Source of the DNA: Capillimicrobium parvum
GTDB taxonomy: Bacteria > Actinomycetota > Thermoleophilia > Solirubrobacterales > Solirubrobacteraceae
Assembly (NCBI RefSeq): GCF_021172045.1
Contig: NZ_CP087164.1
Location: 3,410,001 to 3,474,000, forward strand
DNA length: 64,000 bases
Reading direction: 5' to 3'
Shown: one piece after another, positions 48,855 to 57,646 of the stretch
Position numbering within the stretch: the first letter of the stretch is position 1
Layout: every line of letters starts with the position of its first letter
The notes under the pieces: model-generated
Database searches by the model: none
What the model was told of the DNA's origin: nothing
Seen by the model: the letters and a program-made list of their open reading frames with translations, nothing else
Translations under genes and position numbers: made by a program

Positions 48855-50795
48855 CTATGTGGCCGCGGCGCGCACCACCTCGAGCGACGAGCGCCGCGTC
48901 GTGTCGGCGACCGCCGGGCTCGGCTCGGGCAGCCGCCCCTGCAGCAGCAGGACGAGCAGCGCCATGCGCACGCGCAGCTGCGCGTCCGGGTCGTGCGTCA
49001 CCGCCAGGCCGGTGAGGTCCTCGATGCGGGCGAGCCGGTAGCGGATCGTGTTCTCGTGGACGTCGAGGCACGCCGCGCAGCGCCGGATCGACGCCATGTT
49101 GTCGAAGAACGAGCACAGCGTCGTGAGCAGGTCGGCCTTCGACGGATCGTCGACGAGGCTGCCGAACGTCTGCTCCGCCGACGCGGTGACGAGCTCGTTG
49201 TCCGACGTGGCCAGGAACAGCGCGCCCGCGCCCAGGTCCGCCGACGAGAAGATCGCCGGACCGCCCGGCGGCGAGAAGCGCCGGATGCACTCGACGACCT
49301 GGCGCGCCTCGCCGAACGCGCTGCGGTAGCCGTCGCGGTCGCAGCGCACCGGCGACACGCCCGCGACGAGCCGGTCGCCGCGCGGGAGCTGGGCCCCGAC
49401 CCGACGCACGACGTCCTTGAGGTATGCGGTGAACGCCTCGTCCTCGAGCCCCGGCAGCTGCTCGGCGAGGACGGCGACGCCGCCGCTGACCGCCGTCGCG
49501 TGGACGCTCAGCTCGGGGGCGACCTTGCGCAGCGCCGCGGCGACCGCCCGGAAGTCGAGCGTGGCGGCGCCGGCGCGCGAGCGCGGCCCGATGAGCATCA
49601 CGGCGCGCGGCGCGTCGAGGCGGAAGCCGAGGCGCTCGGCCCGCCGGCGCAGCACGGTCTCCTCGCAGCAGCCGCCGAGCACCTCGGCGGCGAGCGACGC
49701 GCCCGCGTCCCAGTCGGCCTCGATGGCCTGGCGCTCGGTGCCGACCTGCAGCGCGATGAGCGTCGCCGCGCGGCGCAGGGTGAGCATGTCGCCGCCGACG
49801 AAGCGCGACTTGTGCTCCATGACGACGAGCCGGCCCCAGGTCTCCGCCCCGACGATGATCGGCGCGATCACGTAGCGGTGCATGACGCCGGCCAGCGGGA
49901 GGGGGCCGACGACGAACGCGCGGCTGCCGTCGTGGGCGGCCAGCGCGTCACGGACCTCCGGGCGGTCGATGTACGGCGACTCGAGGATGCGGGGAGCGAT
50001 GCCGTCGTCCGTGCCCGGCGGCGCGGCCGTGGCGAGCCGCGTGTTGTCGGCGTCGAACACGGCGCACGGCTTGACGAGCACCACGGCGAGCTCCTCGAGC
50101 AGCTCGTGCAGCGTGGCGCCCTGGAGCACGAGGTCGCTGAGGCGCTCGTCGACGACGCTCGAACGGCGCAGCGCGTTGATGTGGCGCTGGGCGGCATCGA
50201 CCTGCGCGCGCAGCTCGGCGCGCGACTGGGCGTGCATGACCGCGACGGCGGCGAGGTCGCCGAACGTCGAGGCCACCTCCGCGTCCTCGCCGGTGAAGAC
50301 GTGCGGCCCGGCCATGTCGTCGAGGAAGATCACGCCGATGACCTCGTCCTGGAAGATCATCGGGACGGCCATGATCGCGTGGATCTTCCAGAAGCGGACC
50401 GTCGACTTGATGATGCGCGGGTCCTGGTGCGCGTTGTCGACGATGACCGGGCGCTTCGTGCGCAGCAGCTCGAGGATGAGGCGGTCCGACGGGCCGCCGA
50501 CGCGGGAGCGCTTGATGTCGGCGTCGCGGGTCGGCTCGCCGGCGTAGCAGACGCAGCCGAGGAACAGCCCGGCCTTCTCGTCGCGCAGGTGGATCGAGCA
50601 GCGCTCGACGCCGACGAGCTCGCAGATGTGCCGCGCGACCGCGTGCAGCAGCCCGTCGAGGTCCGCCGAGTCGTCGGCCGCCGCGGCCACGCGCGAGAAC
50701 GCGGCCAGCGCGCGGCGGAGGCTGGCGCTGCCGGCGTGGCCGGGCGCGGACTTGCTCGGCGTCGCCTTGGCGCGCGTGCGCACTGTGGTGCTCAC
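48855..50795 (-). CDS. GAF-domain PucR-type regulator
   Basis: Regulator of 646 residues. A GAF domain occupies about residues 45-200 (HICELVGVERCSIHLRDE..., AVPMIFQDEVIGVIFLDD), a middle about 230-400 region is a second sensor-like part (ELAVVLVKPCAVFDADN...), a GGDEF-like domain without its motif follows, and the PucR HTH is CLDVHENTIRYRLARIEDLTG near residue 600. The GTG at 50795 has GAGGAGG upstream. It is divergent from an ADC-fold gene across a 319-bp control region with two dyads. It is the second candidate, after 36140-37414, for the regulon's DNA-binding protein; GAF domains often bind aromatic or other small effectors. Confidence 0.9.
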   Translation of the reverse strand: MSTTVRTRAKATPSKSAPGHAGSASLRRALAAFSRVAAAADDSADLDGLLHAVARHICELVGVERCSIHLRDEKAGLFLGCVCYAGEPTRDADIKRSRVGGPSDRLILELLRTKRPVIVDNAHQDPRIIKSTVRFWKIHAIMAVPMIFQDEVIGVIFLDDMAGPHVFTGEDAEVASTFGDLAAVAVMHAQSRAELRAQVDAAQRHINALRRSSVVDERLSDLVLQGATLHELLEELAVVLVKPCAVFDADNTRLATAAPPGTDDGIAPRILESPYIDRPEVRDALAAHDGSRAFVVGPLPLAGVMHRYVIAPIIVGAETWGRLVVMEHKSRFVGGDMLTLRRAATLIALQVGTERQAIEADWDAGASLAAEVLGGCCEETVLRRRAERLGFRLDAPRAVMLIGPRSRAGAATLDFRAVAAALRKVAPELSVHATAVSGGVAVLAEQLPGLEDEAFTAYLKDVVRRVGAQLPRGDRLVAGVSPVRCDRDGYRSAFGEARQVVECIRRFSPPGGPAIFSSADLGAGALFLATSDNELVTASAEQTFGSLVDDPSKADLLTTLCSFFDNMASIRRCAACLDVHENTIRYRLARIEDLTGLAVTHDPDAQLRVRMALLVLLLQGRLPEPSPAVADTTRRSSLEVVRAAAT

Positions 50796-50891
50796 AGGAT
50801 GCCCCTCCTCATGGACCTCTCCTCTCCACCCTGACCTGGATCAGGACGACACCGATGGGCGCGGGGTTCGCGCCTCACCGCTCCATGAGCG

Positions 50892-50968
50892 AATGTACGG
50901 GGCCCCGCGCGGTTCGTCGTCGTACCCAACGACCGATACGCCACCTCGCAGTTGTGGCCTGCCTACAA
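50892..50968 (-). promoter_or_regulatory. Proposed dyad upstream of the GAF regulator
   Basis: TTGTGGCCTGCCTACAA (50952-50968) is TTGT-N9-ACAA and shares the frame TTGTGGC-N6-ACAACG with the site before the other PucR-type regulator. The nearest fair hexamer on the minus strand is GTACAT (50898-50893), 53 bp away, or TACATT, 54 bp away, about one helical turn beyond the usual 41 bp. Autoregulation is possible. Confidence 0.45.
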
Positions 50969-51015
50969 CGACACCGCGGCGGGGGTCCCCCCGCAAGCCG
51001 CGCGGTGGCCGCCGG

Positions 51016-51077
51016 CTGTGGGTTCTCCAAGGCGCGCACCCGCGCGCGTGCGCGCGCGCGAGCGCCGCGTCTAGCGT
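51016..51077 (+). promoter_or_regulatory. Proposed dyad and -10 for ADC-fold gene 1
   Basis: CTGTGGGTTCTCCAA (51016-51030) is followed after 41 bp by TAGCGT (51072-51077), 37 nt before the ATG at 51115. Arms are CTG-x-GG/CCAA, weaker than in the best sites, but spacing and hexamer match. Confidence 0.5.
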
Positions 51078-51114
51078 GAGCTGCAGCCCCCATCCCGCCA
51101 TCCAGGAGGCACAC

Positions 51115-51906
51115 ATGGGCTTCGTCAAGCAGCCGGACGAGATCGCCAAGATCGAGCACGCGCTGAGCCATCCCCGGTTCGTCAACGGAGAGATGCTGTC
51201 GGTCGACTTCCTGACCGAGCCGACCGTCGTCGAGCAGATCCTGCCGCCGCCGCTGCAGCCGGCCGGCGAACCGCGGATCACCGCGATGGTCGGGCGCTGG
51301 CAGTCCAACTGCGTCGGGGACTTCTTCGGCGGCGCGATCTACGTGGCGGCGCGCCACGACGGCATCGACGGCGACTACGTGCTCGCGATGTACATGGACG
51401 GCGACATCCCGACCATCTACGGTCGCGACCTGTTCGGCGAGCCCAAGAAGCTCGCGACGAGCAACGTCTACCGGCACGGCAACGTCGTCTCCGGCTACGT
51501 GGACCGCCACGGCACGCGGCTCATCGAACTGCACGCCACGGTGTCCAAGGACCTCGGGCCGTTCGAGGCCGAGGGCTACAACTTCAACTTCAAGGCGCGC
51601 CCGAACGCGGACGGCATCGGGCTGCAGGAGGACGCGATCCTCACGAGGGCCAGGTTCGACGTGCACGCGGTCGCCGCACGGGAGGGCAGCGGATCGGTGA
51701 CCCTGCGCGGCACCGTGCACGACCCGCTCGACGAGCTGCCGATCGTGTCCGTGCTCGGCGCGCGCTTCGTCGAGGCCGACCTGATCGCCAGCTGCGAGGC
51801 GGTCGCGACGACGCCCGCGGACGTGTTCCTGCCGTTCCACCACGGGCGCCACGACGACTGGAGCGCGCTCGACACCGAGGCCGCCGTCCTGGCCGCCGCG
51901 GTCTGA
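51115..51906 (+). CDS. Acetoacetate decarboxylase-fold protein 1
   Basis: ADC-superfamily protein of 263 residues. The Schiff-base lysine pair of acetoacetate decarboxylase is seen as K111-K112 in FGEPKKLATS (the clostridial enzyme has a GFPKKLA block). It would decarboxylate a 3-oxo acid or catalyse a related retro-aldol/dehydration step. It is divergent from the GAF regulator and convergent with livF; a paralogue lies at 57647. In this island, carboxylation by HyuA/B and decarboxylation by ADC would be opposed, so substrates probably differ or ADC acts as an aldolase-dehydratase. Confidence 0.85.
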   Translation: MGFVKQPDEIAKIEHALSHPRFVNGEMLSVDFLTEPTVVEQILPPPLQPAGEPRITAMVGRWQSNCVGDFFGGAIYVAARHDGIDGDYVLAMYMDGDIPTIYGRDLFGEPKKLATSNVYRHGNVVSGYVDRHGTRLIELHATVSKDLGPFEAEGYNFNFKARPNADGIGLQEDAILTRARFDVHAVAAREGSGSVTLRGTVHDPLDELPIVSVLGARFVEADLIASCEAVATTPADVFLPFHHGRHDDWSALDTEAAVLAAAV

Positions 51907-51917
51907 CGCGCCGGCAC

Positions 51918-51943
51918 GCGGCCCGCCGCACGCGGCGGGCCGC
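51918..51943. terminator. Bidirectional hairpin between ADC 1 and livF
   Basis: A perfect 11-bp stem (51918-51928 with 51933-51943) with a four-base loop lies in the 52-bp gap between the two convergent genes. No T-run is present. Confidence 0.7.
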
Positions 51944-51958
51944 CCGCCGTCGCGGGGA

Positions 51959-52708
51959 TCAGACGGGCGGGGCCGGGGCCGGGGGCGGCGGCTTGCCGCC
52001 CGGCAGCGCCTGCGCGACCGCGTCGGCCGACAGGTACGTCGCCTCGATCTCGCCGAGCCGCGCCTGGGCCTCCTCGGAGGACAGCGCCATCGCGATGCGG
52101 CCGCGGCTCATCACGTAGACGCGGTCGGAGTAGCGCATCGCCTTGCGGGCGTGCTGCTCGACGATCAGCGCGCCGGTCCCCGCCTCGGTCGCCGCGCGCC
52201 GCACCGCGGCGAGCAGGCGGTCGACGACGAGCGGCGCCAGGCCGAGCGAGAGCTCGTCGGCGAGCAGGACCCGCGGGTTGCGACCGAGCGCCCGCGCCAG
52301 GGTGAGCATCTGCTGCTCGCCGCCGGAGAGCAGGCCGCCGCGCGTGCCCATGCACTTCTCGAGCTCGGGGAACAGCTGTACGGCATCCGCGGGCGACACG
52401 CCGCCGCAGCGCAGGTTGTCGCGGGCCGACATGCTCTTGAACACCGAGCGCTCCTCGGTGACGTACGACAGCCCGTTGCGCGCGCGGCGATGCAGCGGCG
52501 CCTTCGTGACCACGCCGTCGAAGAGGATCTCACCGGCGAGGGTCGGCAGCTCGCCGCTCAGCGTGAGCATCGTCGTGGTCTTGCCGGCTCCATTGTTGCC
52601 GAGCAGGCAGACGACCTCCCCCGCGTTGACTGCGATGTCGACGTCGTGGATGACCGGCTGGCCGCCGTAGCCCGACGCCAGCCCCTTCGTCTCGACGACC
52701 GTGCTCAT
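51959..52708 (-). CDS. livF: Branched-chain-type ABC transporter ATPase (LivF)
   Basis: ATP-binding subunit of 249 residues. Walker A is GNNGAGKTT (37-45), the signature LLSGGEQQMLTLARAL lies near residues 125-140, Walker B is RVLLADELSLGLAP (Asp-Glu), and the switch His follows in LIVEQHARKAM. The extended proline-rich C-terminus (GGKPPPPAPAPPV) is unusual but harmless. The ATG overlaps the upstream fusion gene's stop (ATGA). It pairs with the LivG domain fused to the permeases, giving two different ATPases. Confidence 0.92.
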   Translation of the reverse strand: MSTVVETKGLASGYGGQPVIHDVDIAVNAGEVVCLLGNNGAGKTTTMLTLSGELPTLAGEILFDGVVTKAPLHRRARNGLSYVTEERSVFKSMSARDNLRCGGVSPADAVQLFPELEKCMGTRGGLLSGGEQQMLTLARALGRNPRVLLADELSLGLAPLVVDRLLAAVRRAATEAGTGALIVEQHARKAMRYSDRVYVMSRGRIAMALSSEEAQARLGEIEATYLSADAVAQALPGGKPPPPAPAPPV

Positions 52709-55440
52709 GGCCCCACCTCCTCCGTTCCGCCCGCGCCGACGCCGGCTGTCTGCGCCTCGTCCTCACCCAGGTAGGCCGCGATGACGCCCTGGTCGCGCCG
52801 GACGACGTCCGGCGTGCCCTCGGCGATCTGGCGCCCGAAGTCGAGGACCACGATCTCGTCGCAGACCGACATGACGAAGTTCATGTCGTGCTCGACGAGC
52901 AGGATCGCCATCGCCCAGTCGTCGGCGAGCCGCCGGACCAGGTGGGCGAGCTCGGAGGTCTCCGCGTCGCCGAGGCCCGCGGCGGGCTCGTCGAGCAGGA
53001 GCACGCTCGGCTGCGTCGCGACCGCCCGGGCGATCGCCAGCAGCCGCCGCTTGCCGTAGGAGAGGTCCTCGACGTTGCGATCGAGGTCGTCGGACAGGCC
53101 GAACTCGTTGATCGCGCTGATGACCTCGCCCGGCAGCCGCGGGTTGACCGGCCACACCAGGTCCTTGATGTAGGACGCCGGGTCGCGCGGGTCGGAGGCG
53201 ACGCGCAGGTTGTCGAGCACCGTCGAGTCCTCGAAGAGCTCGAGCGACTGGAACGACCGCCCGATGCCGGCCCGGGCGCGCCGCGTGGCCGACCAGCGGG
53301 TGATGTCCTGCCCGTCGAGGTGCAGCGTCCCGCCGGCCATCCGCGTGAAGCCGGTGACCGCGTCGATGAGGGTCGTCTTGCCGGCGCCGTTGGGGCCGAT
53401 CAGTCCGGTGATGCGCCCCGGCGTGGCGGACAGGGAGACCGAGTCGACCGCGACGCTGGTGCCGTACTTCACGGTGAGGTCGCGGACCTCGAGCGTCCGC
53501 GCCGTCACCGGGACGACGTCGTGCTCGGGCAACTCGCGCACCGGCGGCTTGCGCGGCCCGAGGAACGGCACGTTCGCGAACAGCTTCCGGCGCACGAAGT
53601 TGGCCTGGGCGATCCACTCCTTCGCGATGCCGTTCTGGTTGAGCAGCACGATGATGAGGATGCTCACGCCGCCGATGAGGTCGATGTACTTGCCGACCGA
53701 GTCGGAGAAGATCGACGTGAGGATCTGCTGGTTGAGGCCGCCGGCGGTCAGCGTCGCGCCGATGACCGGCCCGATGAGGTAGCCGATGCCGCCCAGCAGC
53801 GCGAGCCCCACGTCCGTGATCGACGTGAAGTTCGTGAACAGCTTGTAGTCGATGCTGCTCAGGCGGAAGACGAGCAGGATGCCGCCGACCGCCGCGATCC
53901 CCGCCGACACGCCGAACGCGTACAGCTTCGCGCCCGGCACGCTGATTCCGAGCGCCGCCGCGGCGCGCTCGTTCGTGCGCACCGCGATGAGCCGCCGGCC
54001 GCTGCGCCCGCGCCGGATGTTGCACACGATCAGCGTGCAGATCACGAACAGCGCCAGGACGAACAGGCCGTAGCGCGTCGAGTGGGTGATCGAGTTGATG
54101 TTCCAGCCGAACAGCGTGGCGTCACCGACCTGCGTGCCCTGGATCCCGCCCGTGTACTCCGGGTTGCGGAACAACATGAGCTCCATCGCGGTGCCCAGGC
54201 CGAGCGTCACCACCGCGAGGTTGATGCCGCGTGTTCGCACCGCCGGAACGGCGAACAGCACCCCCAGCGGCACCGTCGCGGCCACGCCGATGAGCAGGGC
54301 CAACCAGAACGGCGTCCCCTGCGCGTCGACGAGGCGGCCGGCGACCCACGCGCCGAAGCCGCCGATCGCGAACTGCGCGAGCGACAGCTGGCCGGCGTAG
54401 CCGGTGACGACGACGATCGACAGCAGGATGAACGCCACGCACAGCGTCGTGATGATCGAGTCCGCCCATTGGCTGTTGAGCACCGCGAGCAGGAAGGCGG
54501 TGAGCGCGACGCCGAACGCGATCCCGCCCCAGTTGATGCGGCCGGTCCCGATCGACGGGAGCCGCTGCAGGAAGTAGTCGCGCAGCGGGAGCGCCTGACC
54601 GGTCACGACCAGCACGACGACGATCACGATGAACGGCACCGAGTCGCCGAAACCCGGCTGGTGGACGTAGCGGTTGAGCTCCGTCTGCGCGATGCCGATG
54701 AGCAGGCCGGCGACGAGCGCGACGGGGAACGAGCGGAACTGGGCGACCAGCGCGGCGGCGATCGCCGCGAGGATCAGGTTCGTCATGACCGTCACCTGCA
54801 GCGTGACGATCGGGGCGATCAGGATCGCGGCCACGGCGGCGAGCGCCGAGCCGAGGATCCAGTTGGTCACGGCGATGCGGTCCGGCGACCAGCCGATCGC
54901 CGACGCCGCGCGCTCGTTCTCGGCCACCGCCGAGGTGGCCAGGCCGAACTTCGTGAACCGGTACAGCGCCCACAGCACGACGGTCAGGACGGCGGCGATC
55001 CCGAGCAGGATGAGCCGGTCGGCCGTGATCGTGATGGAGCCGGAGATCGTGATGATGTCCGTCGGCAGCTCGGGCAGGACGAACCGCGGGGTCGAGCCGT
55101 AGCGCAGCACCGCGATCGCCTGCAGCGTGATGAGCACGCCGAGCGTGGCGATGACGCGCACGAGCGGCGAGGACCGTCGCAGCGGGCGCATCAGGAAGAG
55201 ATGGGTCGCCGCGCCGATCGCGGCGGAGAACAGGACGCCGACGACGGCCGACGGGAGGAACGCCCAGCCGGCGTTCGTGTGCAGGTCCCACTGGACGAAC
55301 ACGCCGGCCATGCCGATGGCGCCCATCGCGAAGTTCAGGACGCCGGACCCGCGGTAGATGACGATCAGGCCCTGCGAGGCGAGCGCGTAGAGCGCTCCGA
55401 TGCCGAAGCCGAGGAACGCGAACCGAATGACCTCTTCCAC
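52705..55440 (-). CDS. Fused LivH-LivM-LivG importer protein
   Basis: A single 911-residue polypeptide with three normally separate parts. Residues 1-295 are LivH (LASQGLIVIYRGSGVLNFAMGAIG, many helices). Residues about 305-635 are LivM (VVVTGYAGQLSLAQFAIGGFGAWVAG). Residues about 650-911 are LivG (LEVRDLTVKYGTSVAVDSVSL, Walker A GPNGAGKTTL near 690, signature LSYGKRRLLAIARA, Walker B VLLLDEPAAGL). Fused LivH-LivM exist, but all three in one chain is uncommon. It should form the membrane core with a LivF ATPase, importing an amino-acid- or small-carboxylate/ketone-like substrate bound by 55535-56893. Confidence 0.92.
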   Translation of the reverse strand: MEEVIRFAFLGFGIGALYALASQGLIVIYRGSGVLNFAMGAIGMAGVFVQWDLHTNAGWAFLPSAVVGVLFSAAIGAATHLFLMRPLRRSSPLVRVIATLGVLITLQAIAVLRYGSTPRFVLPELPTDIITISGSITITADRLILLGIAAVLTVVLWALYRFTKFGLATSAVAENERAASAIGWSPDRIAVTNWILGSALAAVAAILIAPIVTLQVTVMTNLILAAIAAALVAQFRSFPVALVAGLLIGIAQTELNRYVHQPGFGDSVPFIVIVVVLVVTGQALPLRDYFLQRLPSIGTGRINWGGIAFGVALTAFLLAVLNSQWADSIITTLCVAFILLSIVVVTGYAGQLSLAQFAIGGFGAWVAGRLVDAQGTPFWLALLIGVAATVPLGVLFAVPAVRTRGINLAVVTLGLGTAMELMLFRNPEYTGGIQGTQVGDATLFGWNINSITHSTRYGLFVLALFVICTLIVCNIRRGRSGRRLIAVRTNERAAAALGISVPGAKLYAFGVSAGIAAVGGILLVFRLSSIDYKLFTNFTSITDVGLALLGGIGYLIGPVIGATLTAGGLNQQILTSIFSDSVGKYIDLIGGVSILIIVLLNQNGIAKEWIAQANFVRRKLFANVPFLGPRKPPVRELPEHDVVPVTARTLEVRDLTVKYGTSVAVDSVSLSATPGRITGLIGPNGAGKTTLIDAVTGFTRMAGGTLHLDGQDITRWSATRRARAGIGRSFQSLELFEDSTVLDNLRVASDPRDPASYIKDLVWPVNPRLPGEVISAINEFGLSDDLDRNVEDLSYGKRRLLAIARAVATQPSVLLLDEPAAGLGDAETSELAHLVRRLADDWAMAILLVEHDMNFVMSVCDEIVVLDFGRQIAEGTPDVVRRDQGVIAAYLGEDEAQTAGVGAGGTEEVGP

Positions 55441-55534
55441 GTCTTCTGCTCCTCAGAGTCTGTCGTTTGGAACGTGATGAGCGGTGCCGGCTCCGGGCCG
55501 TCTTGGCCCGCCCGGAGCCGGGGCACCGTTCATG

Positions 55535-56893
55535 TCACTGCGAGGGCTTCTTGCCCAGGGCCAGATCGCTGACGTCCTCGAACTCGGTCGTCAGCGGAAC
55601 GACCTTTCCGTCCTTGATCGTGCTGAACACGACCGTGCGGTTGAACAGCCGCTTGAACGGCGGGTTCTCGGTCCACGGCTTCGTGAAGTCGATGACCGGG
55701 ACCATGCCCTTCGTGTCCAGGTTGGTGGTCTTGGCCGCCTGCGCCAGGTACGTCTTGGCGTTGATGCTCTGCGGCGCGCCCGGGATCGCCTCGGCGATCT
55801 GGGTGAACCCGGTGTACGCCGCCCACGTGCCCATTCCGCCCAGGGAGTTGTAGTCCTGGTTCGGATCGGCGTTGGCGTCCTTCAGCGCCTGCCGGTACAC
55901 GGCCCACGGCGTCGTCGCCAGGTCGGGATACATCCCGCCGATGATGTTGCCGTCGAGGGCGTTGCCCAGGCCCTTGATCGAGACGTTGTCGAGGTTGCCC
56001 TGCGGGCCGTACATGCGGGCCTTGGTGCCCGACTGGACCCACGCCTGGTTCCAGGCGATGTAGGGCGTCTCGGAGACGATCATGATCACGCAGTCCGCGC
56101 CTCCACCGGTCGCCTCGGCGACCTGCGGACTCTGATCCTGGGCTGTCGGTGGCAAGATGACGGTCTTGCCGAACTTCATTCCGTAGGCCTTCATCGCGTT
56201 CTCCATCGGCGGCAGGAAGCCCTGAGCGCCGTCGATGATGACCGCATTGATGTTCTTGCAGCCGTCCTCGACCGCTCGCTTGACGAGGCCCACGCCGTAC
56301 AGCGGCTGCGTGCCCATCGGGAACGAGATGTCGGACGTCCACTGCGGCGGGGTGATCGGGCAGCATTCGCCGAACACCGGGATCTGGGCCTTCTCGAGCG
56401 CAGGCATGATGTTCGTGCCGAGGAACGAGAACGATCCGACGACCGCCACGACCTTGTCCTGCACCGCCTGACGGGCGCAGGCCGACGCATCGGTCGGCTT
56501 GCCGTGCTCGTCACAGACCGTGACCTGCAACGGCGCGCCGGCGATGCCGCCGTGGTTGTTGATCCACTGCTCGTACGCCTTCGCCGTGATCGAGATGTTC
56601 GGATACACGGGGCCCTGGGAGTCCAGGGACGTGATCGTCATCGTCTTGATCGGCGTGCCCGAGGCCTTCTTCACCGGCCGGTTGTTGGCCGTCTGCGAGG
56701 CGTCGCCGGACTCCGCCGGCGCCGTCGCGGTGGTGCTCGCGCTGGTACCTGCGCTCGTTGCGGCGCTCGTGCTCGCGCTTGTGCTCGTCGAGCTGTTCGA
56801 ACCGCAGGCGGCCACCCCCGCGAGCAACGCGCAGCCGGCCAGCACTGCGACGAGGACGCGGGACCAGCGCCTGAGAGCGTGGTCGTCCTTCAT
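55535..56893 (-). CDS. ABC transporter substrate-binding lipoprotein (LivK/urea-type)
   Basis: Extracellular solute-binding protein of 452 residues, type I periplasmic-binding fold. A lipoprotein signal peptide ends in LAGVAAC with Cys30; a Ser/Thr/Ala-rich tether (about 31-65) follows. The core has TITSLDSQGPVYPNISITAKAYEQWINNHGGIAGAPL, then VVAVVGSFSF. ATG 56893 has GGAGGAGG upstream; the longer frame is shadow. It is followed by the fused permease-ATPase gene after 94 bp. Ligand unknown; residues GSFSFLGTN and the aromatic QWTSD point to a non-amino-acid ligand being possible. Confidence 0.9.
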   Translation of the reverse strand: MKDDHALRRWSRVLVAVLAGCALLAGVAACGSNSSTSTSASTSAATSAGTSASTTATAPAESGDASQTANNRPVKKASGTPIKTMTITSLDSQGPVYPNISITAKAYEQWINNHGGIAGAPLQVTVCDEHGKPTDASACARQAVQDKVVAVVGSFSFLGTNIMPALEKAQIPVFGECCPITPPQWTSDISFPMGTQPLYGVGLVKRAVEDGCKNINAVIIDGAQGFLPPMENAMKAYGMKFGKTVILPPTAQDQSPQVAEATGGGADCVIMIVSETPYIAWNQAWVQSGTKARMYGPQGNLDNVSIKGLGNALDGNIIGGMYPDLATTPWAVYRQALKDANADPNQDYNSLGGMGTWAAYTGFTQIAEAIPGAPQSINAKTYLAQAAKTTNLDTKGMVPVIDFTKPWTENPPFKRLFNRTVVFSTIKDGKVVPLTTEFEDVSDLALGKKPSQ

Positions 56894-56940
56894 GACGGAC
56901 CTCCTCCTTCCTCCTGGGATATCGACCCTGTGCCGCGGCA

Positions 56941-57003
56941 AGCGTAAGGACGGTCTGACAGTCCTCGGTACGGTTCGGCGAACCGCATTTGGAGAATCAC
57001 CAA
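56941..57003 (-). promoter_or_regulatory. Proposed dyad and -10 for the ABC importer operon
   Basis: TTGGAGAATCACCAA (56989-57003) lies 42 bp from TACGCT (minus strand 56946-56941), 47 nt before the lipoprotein ATG. The TACGCT hexamer is the best of the set, and the dyad nearly matches the ADH operon's site (TTGGAG-GATTCACCAA). Confidence 0.65.
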
Positions 57004-57033
57004 CTGCCTGACCGAACGCGGGCCGCATGGTGC

Positions 57034-57480
57034 TCACGTGACCCGGTGGACCCGGTATTCGACGCCCGGCCCGACCACGACCCGGCCCTCCGCGACGAAC
57101 ACGGTCTGGTTCACCCACGCGTACCGTTCGTCGCCCGTCTCGAGACGCGGCGTCGTGCGGAAGTAGCTGTCGCCGAACTGGCTGTCGCGCTCGCCTCCGA
57201 CGGCGGCGAGGATCGCGTCCGTGTACTCGATGACGCCGAAGTACTGCACGTAGATGCTGGCGCCGTCGTCGGTGTAGAGCGTGGTTCTGACGTCGAGGCG
57301 CCCGAACCCGTCGGGCCCGGCCAGGATCCAGTCGGCGCCGCCGCCGATCGTCCCGCTGATGCGGTCGCCGGTCGCCTTGCCGCCGGTGACCTCGAAGATG
57401 CTGCGGTCGCCGAACGGACCCGGGCCGATCGGCACGGCCTTGAGATCGGCGTTGAACGTGTACTCATGGACCAGTTCCAC
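57034..57480 (-). CDS. DUF3237-family protein
   Basis: Protein of 148 residues with a DUF3237 beta-barrel plan: HEYTFNADLKAVPIGPGPFGDRSIFEVTGGKATGDRISG..., and ADWILAGPDGFGRLDVRTTLYTDDGASIYVQYFGV at the core. GTG 57480 has AAGGAGG six bases upstream. It is divergent from the second ADC-fold gene across a control region with one dyad, and the downstream gap to the ABC importer holds that operon's promoter. Function is not known in the family. Confidence 0.85.
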   Translation of the reverse strand: MELVHEYTFNADLKAVPIGPGPFGDRSIFEVTGGKATGDRISGTIGGGADWILAGPDGFGRLDVRTTLYTDDGASIYVQYFGVIEYTDAILAAVGGERDSQFGDSYFRTTPRLETGDERYAWVNQTVFVAEGRVVVGPGVEYRVHRVT

Positions 57481-57556
57481 GCGCCCCCTCCTTGTCGTTG
57501 GACGTCTCGAGCCTCGCAAGCCCGGCGCACCGGTGCGCCGGTACCCGCGGGCGGCG

Positions 57557-57618
57557 TCGCGGTTCCTCCAACGCCGGCCGCGCCGCGACCTGCGCTGGCC
57601 GGCGGCGCGCGCGATGCT
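57557..57618 (+). promoter_or_regulatory. Proposed dyad and -10 for ADC-fold gene 2
   Basis: TCGCGGTTCCTCCAA (57557-57571) is followed after 41 bp by GATGCT (57613-57618), 28 nt before the ATG. The left arm is degenerate, but the TTCCTCCAA right part matches the site upstream of DUF2277 and the reverse of the ADH/importer sites. Confidence 0.45.
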
Positions 57619-57646
57619 GGCGCGCGTCGAACCGAGGAGGAACCGC

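Larger units (their letters stand above)
50796..51114. other. 319-bp divergent control region
   Basis: No gene was found here. It holds two dyads (50952-50968 and 51016-51030), a GTACAT/TACATT hexamer for the GAF regulator on the minus strand (50898-50892), a TAGCGT hexamer for the ADC-fold gene, and a CG-alternating stretch (51039-51063, mostly GCGCGC) that could adopt Z-DNA. AGGAGG precedes the ADC ATG at six bases. Confidence 0.7.
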
